From Hyphomicrobium_A sp963726795 (GTDB taxonomy: Bacteria; Pseudomonadota; Alphaproteobacteria; Rhizobiales; Hyphomicrobiaceae), in the NCBI GenBank assembly GCA_963726795.1, contig CAVSDD010000006.1, positions 496,001-560,000 of the forward strand: DNA of 64,000 nucleotides. The letters run 5' to 3'. The notes under the pieces are model-generated. The model was given only the letters and a program-made list of their open reading frames with translations, was not told the origin of the DNA and did no database searches. Below are positions 43,966 to 51,480 of the stretch, in pieces. A program made the translations under genes and the position numbers. Positions within the stretch are counted from its first letter, which is position 1. Every line of letters starts with the position of its first letter.

Positions 43966-44829
43966 TCAGCTCGCTTTGCGCTTGCGAGCTGACTTGGGCC
44001 GGCGAGCTTTCCGCGCCGGCCCTGCGGAGGATTTAGCACCCGCCTTGGCTGAGCCGCCTTTCATGCTTTGGCGTAGCGCATCCATGAGATCGATGACGTT
44101 GCTACGGTCTTGCTTAGGCTCAGGCGCCACGATCGTGTGGCCCGCTGCTTTGCGTTTCACCAGCTTCTTCAGCGCGACCTCGTACTCGTCCTTGAACTTC
44201 GAAGGGTCGAAGTGACCGGCCTTGCCGGCGAGGATATGCGAGGCAAGCTCCACCATTTCCTTGTCGACACGCGGGCTCGTGATGTCCCCTAAGTAGGGTT
44301 TGGCATCGCGCACCTCGTAATCGTAGCGCAGCGTGGTTCCCAACAGACCCTTCTCGAACGGCTCCAAAGCGATGATGTGCTCGCGGCTCGCCATGACGAT
44401 ACGGGCAAGTGCCACGCGCTCCTCGTCCTTCATCGCGTCGCGGATGACGGCGAACGCCTCTGCGCCGGTTTTGCCGTTTGGCGCTATGTAATAGGGCTTG
44501 TCGTAATAGCGCCGGTCGATCTCGGCGGCGGGCACGAACTTCTCGATGTCAATCGTGTGTGTTGCCTCGACCTCGACCGCATCGAGCTCATCAGGTCCGA
44601 TCTCGACGTACTTGCCTTTGGTGAGCTCATAGCCCCTCGCCTTGTCGTCGCTGTCGACCACCTTGCCGGTGCGCTCGTCGACCATCTGCTGACGCAAGCG
44701 ATTGCCCGTCTTGCGGTTGATCTGGTGAAAGTGGATCTTGTCGTTCTGGCTGGAGGCTGGATAGAGGACCACAGGACATGTCACGAGAGACAGCTTGAGG
44801 TAGCCCTTCCAGTAGGCGCGTATTGCCAT
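43966..44829 (-). CDS. ku: Non-homologous end-joining protein Ku
   Basis: A 287-residue DNA-end-binding protein with the bacterial Ku core: AIRAYWKGYLKLSLVTCPV, KIHFHQINRKTGNRLRQQMV, RYYDKPYYIAPNGK and LARIVMASREHIIALEP. A Lys/Arg/Ala-rich C-terminus follows. ATG 44829 opens the core; longer frames add unrelated sequence. An exact EcfG promoter lies 33-58 bases upstream, so Ku is probably induced by general stress. No LigD gene is in the window. Confidence 0.95.
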   Translation of the reverse strand: MAIRAYWKGYLKLSLVTCPVVLYPASSQNDKIHFHQINRKTGNRLRQQMVDERTGKVVDSDDKARGYELTKGKYVEIGPDELDAVEVEATHTIDIEKFVPAAEIDRRYYDKPYYIAPNGKTGAEAFAVIRDAMKDEERVALARIVMASREHIIALEPFEKGLLGTTLRYDYEVRDAKPYLGDITSPRVDKEMVELASHILAGKAGHFDPSKFKDEYEVALKKLVKRKAAGHTIVAPEPKQDRSNVIDLMDALRQSMKGGSAKAGAKSSAGPARKARRPKSARKRKAS

Positions 44830-44861
44830 GTCGGTGCTCTCGGTGTTGCGGTTAGCCTCAT

Positions 44862-44887
44862 AACGTCCCGCTGAATTACGCCGTTCC
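44862..44887 (-). promoter_or_regulatory. EcfG-type promoter for ku
   Basis: On the minus strand GGAAC (44887-44883), a 17-base spacer and CGTT (44865-44862), an exact consensus match, ending 33 bases before the ku start. Confidence 0.7.
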
Positions 44888-44943
44888 AGGCCGACAGGTC
44901 GCGCATATTTTGCTAAAATGCCTGCGCACCCCACATGCGATGA

Positions 44944-44969
44944 GGAACCTCGCCGGGCGCATGCTCGTT
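44944..44969 (+). promoter_or_regulatory. EcfG-type promoter for the PHA-system gene
   Basis: GGAAC at 44944-44948, a 17-base spacer and CGTT at 44966-44969. It ends 34 bases before the gene at 45004 and is divergent from the ku promoter less than 60 bases away. Confidence 0.7.
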
Positions 44970-45003
44970 CGAGCGCCGGCAACGATCGCGAAAGGCACTA
45001 CGC

Positions 45004-45309
45004 ATGGATCCCCTCGTCGTCTCCATTCCGCACTCGCTGGGAAAAGAGGAGGCGATCCGCCGGATCAAGGCGGGGCTCGACAAAGCCATGACCGGCGTGC
45101 CGCTCCTGAAACTCGATCAGCCGACCTGGACCGACAACCGCATGGCGTTTCGCGCGCACGCGCTTGGCCAGACAGCATCGGGCACGATCGAGATCGAGGA
45201 TCGCTTCGTGCGGCTGGAGGTGGTTCTTCCTTGGCTGCTCGCCAAGCTCGCCGGCGCCATCAGCCAGAGCGTCAATGCAAAGGGTCGCCTCCTGCTCGAG
45301 AAGCGCTGA
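45004..45309 (+). CDS. Polyhydroxyalkanoic acid system family protein
   Basis: A 101-residue protein of the PHA_gran_rgn family. It begins MDPLVVSIPHSLGKEEAIRR and contains TWTDNRMAFRAHALGQTASG, IEIEDRFVRLEVVLPWLLA and the C-terminal AKGRLLLEKR. Members are linked by annotation to polyhydroxyalkanoate granules. It is divergent from ku, each with an exact EcfG promoter in the shared spacer. Confidence 0.88.
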   Translation: MDPLVVSIPHSLGKEEAIRRIKAGLDKAMTGVPLLKLDQPTWTDNRMAFRAHALGQTASGTIEIEDRFVRLEVVLPWLLAKLAGAISQSVNAKGRLLLEKR

Positions 45310-45414
45310 GCCTCAGGGCTCGGACGTCTGCGTTGTTGCCGAATCACTTGCGCTCTTGTTGCGGCGCGACGTTGAATGCAGCACCTCAAATTCCACAAAC
45401 TAGCCTCGCGCCAC

Positions 45415-45439
45415 GGAACGAAGCGGACCTCGCGGTGTT
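45415..45439 (+). promoter_or_regulatory. Near-consensus EcfG promoter
   Basis: GGAAC at 45415-45419 and TGTT at 45436-45439, spaced by 16 bases; one base differs from the CGTT consensus. It ends 39 bases before the PRC-barrel gene start. Confidence 0.45.
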
Positions 45440-45477
45440 CTTTCAGCCAGTAACCCCTGCTGAAGGAAACGACCAAG

Positions 45478-45864
45478 ATGAAATGGATTTTAAGCTTCGT
45501 ACTGGCGACGACGTTTGGCTTCGCTGCCCTGGCCGACACAGCAACGATGAGCAGCGTGCCTGGCCACAGCATGACGGTCACGAACTGGTACAAGCAGAAC
45601 GTCTACGATCCCTCCGACAACAAGATCGGCGACGTCAAGGACGTGCTGGTTACGCAGGATGGCAACGTCTCGGCGCTGATCGTGAGCGTCGGCGGCTTTC
45701 TCGGCATCGGCGAGAAGGACGTGGCGGTGCCGTTTGCTGCGGTGAAGCAGAAGTCAAAGGACGGCAAGCCGTATCTCACTCTCGATACGACGAAGGATGC
45801 GCTCAAGTCAGCACCGGGATTCAAATACGACAGCTCCACGATGATGTGGCAGCCGGCCGCGTAA
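45478..45864 (+). CDS. Exported PRC-barrel domain protein
   Basis: A 128-residue protein with a signal peptide ending at AALA (residue 19). The PRC-barrel spans about residues 36-115: NWYKQNVYDPSDNKIGDVKD, VLVTQDGNVSALIVSVGGFL, GIGEKDVAVPFAAVK. PRC-barrels are small beta-barrels used in photosynthetic reaction centres and many stress proteins. AAGGAA precedes the ATG. A near-consensus EcfG promoter lies upstream. Confidence 0.9.
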   Translation: MKWILSFVLATTFGFAALADTATMSSVPGHSMTVTNWYKQNVYDPSDNKIGDVKDVLVTQDGNVSALIVSVGGFLGIGEKDVAVPFAAVKQKSKDGKPYLTLDTTKDALKSAPGFKYDSSTMMWQPAA

Positions 45865-45891
45865 TGGCCCACGCGCTGACCAAATGAACCG

Positions 45892-45920
45892 CTCAGCCCG
45901 GCGCATGACGCCGGGCTGAG
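45892..45920 (+). terminator. Strong hairpin after the PRC-barrel gene
   Basis: A perfect 12-base stem (CTCAGCCCGGCG/CGCCGGGCTGAG) with a five-base loop, 28 bases past the stop codon. No T run follows, so it may stabilise the mRNA or act as a weak terminator. Confidence 0.5.
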
Positions 45921-45988
45921 ACTATGCATCGATACGGCGAAGGGGCACGCATCGATGTCGTCTTCCGGCCCCTACGAAAGTGAATCCC

Positions 45989-46141
45989 ATGAGCACCATC
46001 CTGCTGATCGTATTGATCCTGCTTCTCGTCGGCGCGCTGCCCACCTGGCCACATAGCGCGCGTTGGGGCTACGGCCCGTCGGGCGGCCTCGGCCTGGTGG
46101 TGGTCATCTTGCTGATACTCGTATTGATGGGACGCGTCTGA
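45989..46141 (+). CDS. DUF3309 family small membrane protein (50 aa)
   Basis: A 50-residue protein with two hydrophobic helices (residues 3-17 and 33-47) and the family-typical middle ALPTWPHSARWGYGPSGG. This pattern identifies DUF3309, a tiny membrane protein common in stress loci of alphaproteobacteria. It lies after the PRC-barrel gene, on the same strand, with a strong terminator following. No EcfG motif was found directly upstream. Confidence 0.85.
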   Translation: MSTILLIVLILLLVGALPTWPHSARWGYGPSGGLGLVVVILLILVLMGRV

Positions 46142-46167
46142 CCTTCGGAGACCTTCGGCCAGACGGC

Positions 46168-46207
46168 GAAGCCCTCGACCACCAATGAGATGGTCGAGGG
46201 CTTCTTT
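46168..46207 (+). terminator. Rho-independent terminator after the DUF3309 gene
   Basis: A perfect 14-base stem (GAAGCCCTCGACCA/TGGTCGAGGGCTTC), a nine-base loop, then TTTAATTT. It separates the + strand gene from convergent minus-strand genes. Confidence 0.85.
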
Positions 46208-46228
46208 AATTTGGGAGCCGTTGAGCTG

Positions 46229-46447
46229 CTAGCGCAGCACTCGCTCCAGTTGACTGCGTGTGGGGAGTGATGGGCTCGTGCGATCCTCGGGGCCAACATC
46301 TTCTTGGGGTCCCGAAGGGCCGGTGCCATCGCCCGCGCTGCCGCCGTAGCCCTTGCTTTGGCCTTCGCCGCCCTGGCCTTTTTGGCCCGGCACCCAGCTC
46401 GCCTTGCTCTTGTCGGGTCTCGTGCGTGTCGGTTTGTGCGTTTTCAT
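46229..46447 (-). CDS. Small hydrophilic low-complexity protein (72 aa)
   Basis: A 72-residue protein, Lys/Arg-rich at the start (MKTHKPTRTRPDKSKASW) and Gly-rich in the middle (GQKGQGGEGQSKGYGGSAGDG). It has no cysteines and few hydrophobic residues, suggesting disorder. AGGAG seven bases before the ATG supports it. It lies 32 bases after the DUF6496 gene on the same strand and probably shares its EcfG promoter. The function is unknown. Confidence 0.6.
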   Translation of the reverse strand: MKTHKPTRTRPDKSKASWVPGQKGQGGEGQSKGYGGSAGDGTGPSGPQEDVGPEDRTSPSLPTRSQLERVLR

Positions 46448-46479
46448 AACCCAACTCCTTCTAGGAAGCCCAACTTCTT

Positions 46480-46704
46480 CTAGGAAGCCTTCCGCGGAAC
46501 CTTCTTGCCCTTCTTGCGCGCCTTGGAGAGGCCGATTGCAATGGCCTGCTTGCGGCTTTTCACTTTGCCGCCTTTACCTCCCGGACCGCTCTTCGCGGTG
46601 CCGCGCTTGTAGCGATCCATCTCGTTCTTCACGTCCTTCGAGGCGCTGCGGGAATATTTGCGCGTTGCCTTTCGTGCGGTTGTCTTCGTGCCTCGTGCTG
46701 CCAT
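46480..46704 (-). CDS. DUF6496 family small basic protein
   Basis: A 74-residue Lys/Arg/Gly-rich protein. It carries KDVKNEMDRYKRGTAKSG, a GGKGGK stretch and KSRKQAIAIGLSKARKKGKK, the DUF6496 signature. Likely nucleic-acid binding by composition; not shown. ATG 46704 has GGAGG seven bases upstream. An exact EcfG promoter lies 35-60 bases upstream, making this a predicted general-stress gene. Confidence 0.82.
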   Translation of the reverse strand: MAARGTKTTARKATRKYSRSASKDVKNEMDRYKRGTAKSGPGGKGGKVKSRKQAIAIGLSKARKKGKKVPRKAS

Positions 46705-46738
46705 GGCATGATCCTCCAGCCTTTGCCGCATCCGGTTT

Positions 46739-46764
46739 AACGCGGAGGAACTTTTTCGCGTTCC
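46739..46764 (-). promoter_or_regulatory. EcfG-type promoter for the DUF6496 operon
   Basis: On the minus strand GGAAC (46764-46760), a 17-base spacer and CGTT (46742-46739), an exact consensus match, ending 35 bases before the DUF6496 start. Confidence 0.7.
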
Positions 46765-46876
46765 ATGCGTGGCTCGGCCGGCTAATGGTGCCTAGTCCAA
46801 TGGTTGAAATGCAGGTACTGCTAACGGCGACCATCTTCACGCAACAGATGAGCGCTCCCAAGGTTTATCGGGTGGG

Positions 46877-47872
46877 GTGAGCAAAATTGGGCACGCCGTG
46901 ACCGGGCTTCCTCGGCAACTTCAACTCGGCGATCACTGCTGCCAGTTCTTCGAGACCGTCGAAGATCTGGGTGATCTGCTTGTGCCGTATTTCAAGGAAG
47001 GACTCGAGCGCAACGAAGCTTGTCTCTGGGTCACCAACGAGCCCTACGGAAAGGAGCGCGCCCGGTCGGAGATGCGCGCTGCCTCGGCCAGTTTCGACCA
47101 ATGTTGCGCGCGGGGCCAAATGGAGATCCTCAGTGGCGACGAGTGGTACTCACATCACGGGCGCGTCGATTTTGACGCGCTTCTCCTTCGGCTGCTCGGC
47201 AAGAAGGACCATGCAATTTCGGCCGGGTACGCGGGGTTGCGCGCCACAGGAAACGTCTCGTACGTCGAGCCCGAACACTGGCCCGCATTCCTGGATTACG
47301 AGCGGAAGCTCACGACGACATGTCAGAGCGAGCCGTTGGCAGCGGTCTGCAGCTATTGCTTGTCGGAGTGTGATGCCGATCGAGTCTTCGAGGCAATCGA
47401 CAGCCATAATTTCGCGCTGCGCAAGCGCAAGGGGCATTGGGACGTCTTCGGTCTGCGCGACGCGCGGCTCACCGCGCACCTGCAAGGGATGGAACTACGC
47501 GACCTCGTCGAAGACCGTCTCGCCGTCCATCGACGTTCGAATGCGCACAAGATCAGGATCGAGGGCGCGAGGGTGCTTCTTTCGGCGCAGCAGTCGCACG
47601 ACCTCGGGTTATTGTTTCACGAGCTGGCTACGAACTCAGCCAAATACGGGGCGCTTTCCGTACACGACGGCAGGCTCGATGTGGGATGGCGAGTTATCCT
47701 GAACGGAGCGCGGCGCCTCAAAATAGAATGGGCCGAGGCAGGCGCGAAAGCACCGCCTGCGCAAGGTCCGGCAGAATTTGCCGGCCATCTAGTCGCTAAG
47801 ACGATCGAGAAGTGGGCGCAGGTTTTCAAACGAGCGGGCATGGTTTGCACGTTCGAGCTCACGCTCGACTGA
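46877..47872 (+). CDS. MEDS domain and HWE-type ATPase protein without H-box
   Basis: A 331-residue cytosolic protein. The N-terminal MEDS sensory domain (about residues 17-180) shows LGDHCCQFFETVEDLGDLLV, EGLERNEACLWVTNEP, GQMEILSGDEWY and GYAGLRATGNVS. The C-terminal ATPase domain (about 205-330) has the HWE-family N-box FHELATNSAKYGALS. The dimerisation helix with phosphoacceptor His (NHRxKN-like) is not recognisable; the linker carries only HLQGMELRDLVEDRL. It starts with GTG 46877. HWE kinases feed the PhyR-EcfG general stress pathway in this group, which fits its neighbours, but its own kinase activity is doubtful. Confidence 0.8.
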   Translation: MSKIGHAVTGLPRQLQLGDHCCQFFETVEDLGDLLVPYFKEGLERNEACLWVTNEPYGKERARSEMRAASASFDQCCARGQMEILSGDEWYSHHGRVDFDALLLRLLGKKDHAISAGYAGLRATGNVSYVEPEHWPAFLDYERKLTTTCQSEPLAAVCSYCLSECDADRVFEAIDSHNFALRKRKGHWDVFGLRDARLTAHLQGMELRDLVEDRLAVHRRSNAHKIRIEGARVLLSAQQSHDLGLLFHELATNSAKYGALSVHDGRLDVGWRVILNGARRLKIEWAEAGAKAPPAQGPAEFAGHLVAKTIEKWAQVFKRAGMVCTFELTLD

Positions 47873-47901
47873 CTGCATGGACCCGCACACCAGAAGCGCC
47901 G

Positions 47902-48873
47902 TCATTTTTTTGCGGTGATCGCCTTGCGGATGGGCGCCAAGGGCGCACTGTCGTCGAAGTGAGCGCCGTCGGGCGTGTCGATGACTCCAAGGTCGCGCCA
48001 CTGGGCTGCAAGATCGGGCGCATAGGCCTGCGTGCCCATCTTGGCATACAGGTCCGCGAGCACGCTCATCCCGACCGCCTTGTCGCCGACGCCGATAAAT
48101 CGCTCGATCGGCCAGCTGTTGTCGTGCGTGCCGCCGGCGGCGACTACGCCGCGCATCGCGTCCTGCAGGCCAAGCGAGTTGCCGCTACGCTTGCGCATCT
48201 CCACGTCGGCCAGCAGGCAGAAAATCGCGCCGCCCCAGTAGGTGCGTCCCCAGCTGGTGGTGCCCTCAAGACCGCCATCGGATGCGCGCGGCAGTCCTTG
48301 GGACATGTCGCGCACCATGTCGTGCCAGATCTTCTCGTCGGTCAGTTGCCCGGCTTGTACCCGTGCGATCGGCTCGATGTAGACGGCGAGCCCTTCCGCG
48401 AGCCACGTGTGCTCCGAACTGAAGTCGGGTTGTGCCAAGTGCACCATTTCGTGGACGGACTTCCAATCGGCATCGAGATCCGCCTGCGTGCTGTCGGAGC
48501 CGACGGCGAGGCGGATTGCAGGCCCGCGATAGCCGAACGTCGTGCCGCCGCGCACGCCCTTTCCTGGCACCGGCACAATGAGCACGCGCGCCTCCTTGAC
48601 CGGGAAGCGGCCGAAATAGGTTGAGACGGCGGTGGCCGATTTCTGAAGCCAGGCGAATATCGCTTCCTTCGGAAGCGCGAGGGAGCCCGGCGCGAAGGCA
48701 ACATCAAGCACGCCGCCGCCATCGACCTTGAGCGCGGTCTTGGGCATCGCGTCGAATGCGTCATAGGGCATCCGCTGGCCCAGGTACGGGCTCGCGCCGC
48801 CCGCGTTAGCCGAGACTGCGAAGCCTGTGAGAAGGACTCCGAGCAGGGCGAACGGGCACGCAATACGCCACAT
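47902..48873 (-). CDS. Exported gluzincin-like putative metallopeptidase
   Basis: A 323-residue protein with a signal peptide ending at SANA (residue 24). The zinc site HEMVH is followed 18 residues later by WLAEGLAVYIEP, the HExxH...E spacing of gluzincins (M1-like). TSWGRTYWGGAIFCLLADVE forms a helix typical of the following domain. It is probably periplasmic; the substrate is unknown. It starts 15 bases after the bacterioferritin-like gene on the same strand, so the two are likely one operon. Confidence 0.8.
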   Translation of the reverse strand: MWRIACPFALLGVLLTGFAVSANAGGASPYLGQRMPYDAFDAMPKTALKVDGGGVLDVAFAPGSLALPKEAIFAWLQKSATAVSTYFGRFPVKEARVLIVPVPGKGVRGGTTFGYRGPAIRLAVGSDSTQADLDADWKSVHEMVHLAQPDFSSEHTWLAEGLAVYIEPIARVQAGQLTDEKIWHDMVRDMSQGLPRASDGGLEGTTSWGRTYWGGAIFCLLADVEMRKRSGNSLGLQDAMRGVVAAGGTHDNSWPIERFIGVGDKAVGMSVLADLYAKMGTQAYAPDLAAQWRDLGVIDTPDGAHFDDSAPLAPIRKAITAKK

Positions 48874-48888
48874 CGCGCCGGGCCTTCG

Positions 48889-49374
48889 CTATTTCGACTT
48901 GCCCTTGCCAGCGCTCAGGTCGGGGACATCTTCGCCGAGCGCAGTCGCAAGATCGATCTGGTGGTCCTGCTCGTCGACCAGGATCTGGCGGATCTGCTCG
49001 GCCATGGCGAACTCGCCCAACGCCTCGCACTGGCGGACGCGCTCGCGATAGTTGCGGATCGTCTCGTTCTCGTTGTCCAGATCGAAGCGCAGCATATCGC
49101 GCGCCTTCTCGGATGTGCGCACCGGCTTGGCGGTCACGGTCGGCATCTTGCCCAGGTAGTCGATCTGCCGCGAAAGGATAAGCGCGTGCTTCAATTCCTG
49201 GCCAGCGTGAATTTCGAGCTGATCGGCGATGTTCATGTACTCGGCGCCCTTGAGCACCTGCGAATAGACCACGTAGGCGATGATCGCCTGGTACTCGCGC
49301 GACAGGTCCTCGTTGAGCAGGTCGGCAAGCTTGTCGCGCGTCACGGTGTCGGTGTCGGACTTGGTATCAGCCAT
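48889..49374 (-). CDS. Ferritin-like/bacterioferritin family protein
   Basis: A 161-residue four-helix bundle protein. Iron-ligand-type residues appear as DLSREYQAIIAYVVY, EIHAGQELKHALIL and, near the end, ILVDEQDHQIDLATALG. These give the E...ExxH...E...ExxH ferritin pattern. It could store iron or protect DNA and proteins from oxidants. AGGAG seven bases before ATG 49374 fixes the start. The gluzincin-like gene follows at 15 bases. Confidence 0.85.
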   Translation of the reverse strand: MADTKSDTDTVTRDKLADLLNEDLSREYQAIIAYVVYSQVLKGAEYMNIADQLEIHAGQELKHALILSRQIDYLGKMPTVTAKPVRTSEKARDMLRFDLDNENETIRNYRERVRQCEALGEFAMAEQIRQILVDEQDHQIDLATALGEDVPDLSAGKGKSK

Positions 49375-49564
49375 CGGGCTCTCCTCGCCTTGCAAAACAA
49401 AATCGTAGCGGCGCGGGCTTTTTGATCCCGCCCAAGTACAACGCATCCGAGACGCGATCGTTGGCGCCTGCGTCATCATAAGGACGTGGCGCGACGGTGA
49501 AAGGCGGGATCCCGGAACGCGCAGCGCCCGCGGGGTTCATCCGCCATCCGAGGAAGCCGACACC

Positions 49565-50220
49565 TCAGTCGCAGTGCACCGACATCGTCATGCCAATCGC
49601 CGGGAAGAACTTCTTGCACCCAGGCTCGTCCGCCTTGGTCTCTTTGGCGGCCGTGGTCGTGGGCTTGCTGCTGGCGTCCAGGCTAGCTGTCGAGATGCTG
49701 GAGTTCTCGGTTTCGGATTGTGCCTTGACGGGTTCAGCCGGAATAGCTTCGGCGGTTTTGATGCCCGGCTCGCTGGCGGTCGGACTTGGCCCGGCGAGAT
49801 GCTCGAGTTCTCGATCTCGGCTTGCGGTGCCAGCGGAGCACTCACGGTTGCTGTTGCCGATTTGGTCGCCGGCTCCGGTGTGCCGGGAGCGGGTGTAATG
49901 CTGGACAACTCGATCAAAGCTTGCGGATTGGCTGGCTCGCTGGCCGCCTTGGCCGCCGTCTCGACCTCCTTGGAGGTGTTGCTGGCTTTGGCGGTGTCTT
50001 CCCGCTCTATGGAGCGCTTCTTGGCGGTGTGTGTGCGACGGCGCTCCTCGGTCCGCGAGTAGGAGCGCTCTCTGCGGGCCGGCGCCGCTGATGGTGCACT
50101 CGACTTGCTGTCTCCATACGAGGGCGTGTAGCTGCATGAGATGCAAGCTTGGGCCGTTGAGGAGAGAACTGTCGCTGCGGCCAGAGCGGCCGTGACAATG
50201 GCGAGGTGTGTTCTGATCAT
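49565..50220 (-). pseudogene. Exported repeat-linker protein, frameshifted
   Basis: ATG 50220, with GGGAGG five bases upstream, opens a signal peptide ending at STAQA. An Arg/Lys and Ala/Pro-rich region follows, with degenerate repeats around LIELSSI, EIENSSI and ETENSSI. The first frame drifts after SSISPG near 49800. The second frame continues with PSPTASEPGIKTAE, the third repeat copy, and a conserved-looking end CKKFFPAIGMTMSVHCD. Adding one base near 49800 (a GGG run) joins both into about 218 residues. This suggests a homopolymer indel or a recent mutation. Confidence 0.7.
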
Positions 50221-50408
50221 GGTGGCCTCCCGCATCGAGCGTGGCGCGTGGAATTGCTCCGAGGAGCGAAGTTTATCACGACAAACGGTGGCGCAAAAGC
50301 GCCGTCCGCGTCGGAAACAGAATTTCGCGCGGCGGATTCTGCCCTCCATGCACTTGGCATTCGTGCTCGCGGACAAAGTCCGGCGGAACAGAGGGTTCGA
50401 AATGAGAA

Positions 50409-50439
50409 GAGGCCGCCGGCACAAACGCCGAGCGGCCTC
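50409..50439 (-). terminator. Hairpin after the EF-hand gene
   Basis: A perfect eight-base stem (GAGGCCGC/GCGGCCTC) with a 15-base loop, 22 bases past the EF-hand gene's stop on the minus strand, followed by TTCTCATTTC. The T run is weak. Confidence 0.5.
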
Positions 50440-50461
50440 TCAAGGCAGTAAAACGTGGGCC

Positions 50462-50719
50462 TTAGTAGCTGGCCTTCTTGTTGACCAAACCGGCCTTGCA
50501 GCCGTCCTTGAACTCGCGATAGTCGATCGAGCCGTCCTTGTCGATGTCGACCTGCTTGAAGTCGCTGACAAATGGCTTGGCCGCGTCAGGCGCCAGGTTC
50601 TTGCCGCCGGCCTGCTTCCAAGCTGCGTCGCAATCGGTGTCGTTCATAGCGATTTTTTCGGCGGCAAGCGCAAACGTTACGCTCGAAATGCAGAATGCGA
50701 TGGCTAAAGCGGTTCTCAT
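50462..50719 (-). CDS. Exported EF-hand protein (85 aa)
   Basis: An 85-residue protein with a signal peptide ending at FALAA (residue 20). One canonical calcium loop, DIDKDGSIDYREF, lies at about residues 58-70. Two cysteines (TDCDAAW, DGCKAGL) could pair. It is probably a periplasmic calcium-binding protein. ATG 50719 follows GAGGAGA. It is a single gene with a hairpin downstream. Confidence 0.85.
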   Translation of the reverse strand: MRTALAIAFCISSVTFALAAEKIAMNDTDCDAAWKQAGGKNLAPDAAKPFVSDFKQVDIDKDGSIDYREFKDGCKAGLVNKKASY

Positions 50720-50898
50720 TTGACGTCTCCTCAAGGGTTCACGAAGGCAGCGCGCGCGCAAGCCTTCAGGCCCCGTGATTGAGATGCCAAAAGTGTTTAT
50801 CGGCGGTGATGTTTGCCAGGACGATTGGAACGATCTCGTAAAAGCGCACCGCTTAGCCGACACCTTAACTCTGGTAGGAAGAAACCCGCCGGACCGTA

Positions 50899-50982
50899 CT
50901 AGTGGCCAAGCATTCCGGTCACGTTGAGCAGCACGATCACGACGATCGGCACGCCAAGAAGCCAGAGGAAGATGCTTTTCAT
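50899..50982 (-). CDS. 27-residue membrane microprotein
   Basis: A complete tiny gene. The product begins MKSIFLWLLGVPIVVIVLL and ends GMLGH, one hydrophobic helix with a Pro kink. AAGGAGA sits seven bases before the ATG, and an exact EcfG promoter (51029-51054) lies 47-72 bases upstream. These two signals in line with the short frame support expression. Similar short 'LWLLGVPI' peptides are known as unannotated small membrane proteins in Hyphomicrobiales. Confidence 0.7.
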   Translation of the reverse strand: MKSIFLWLLGVPIVVIVLLNVTGMLGH

Positions 50983-51028
50983 GGGAAGGTCTCCTTAACC
51001 ACGGCTGCCCCAGGCAGACTGCCATCGA

Positions 51029-51054
51029 AACGTCGAAGCCACCCCCCTCGTTCC
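51029..51054 (-). promoter_or_regulatory. EcfG-type promoter for the 27-residue peptide
   Basis: On the minus strand GGAAC (51054-51050), a 17-base spacer and CGTT (51032-51029), an exact consensus match, ending 47 bases before the microprotein start. Confidence 0.65.
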
Positions 51055-51258
51055 GCGCCCCCGAATGTTAGCGCTATAGCGCGATCAGCTGCAGCGGCAG
51101 CAAGCTGAGTGGTGAGAAGGAGGTTGCGAGCAGTGCAAGGGTGCTCGAGGAACTTCACAAGCTCGGCCATCTCCCGCTGAAAGTTGTCGAGACCCATCGT
51201 GCGAGCCGAGACCGCCAAGTAGCCGGCGGGTCGTGGTTAAGGCGAACCAAGCTCGCGC

Positions 51259-51393
51259 CAGATTTCACTCGTCACGCGCGAACTGGCGATGCTGCTGAAA
51301 ACCGGTCTTTCCCCCGACGAATCGCTCGAGTTCCTCGAGAAGGATGCACGCTCCAGGCGCGTCGTCCGAACGCACGCCGGCCACTCAGCTTGA
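51259..51393 (+). pseudogene. Possible relic of a type II secretion F protein
   Basis: A short open segment reads ISLVTRELAMLLKTGLSPDE and then SLEFLEKDARSRR. It resembles the N-terminal repeat of GspF/PilC platform proteins, where a 'FTRQLATLLRAGLPLDEAL'-like helix pair is diagnostic. It stops at 51391-51393 after about 45 residues; the flanks (51060-51258 and 51394-51480) hold no supported gene. It looks like a decayed gene fragment. The match is short, so confidence is low. Confidence 0.3.
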
Positions 51394-51480
51394 GCCGCAG
51401 ATTACTTCAACTTCGCAACCCGCTTGGCGCACAGCGAACTTTATCGGGTGTCAGCGACCAAGAGGTGCGAGTTCAGCGGC

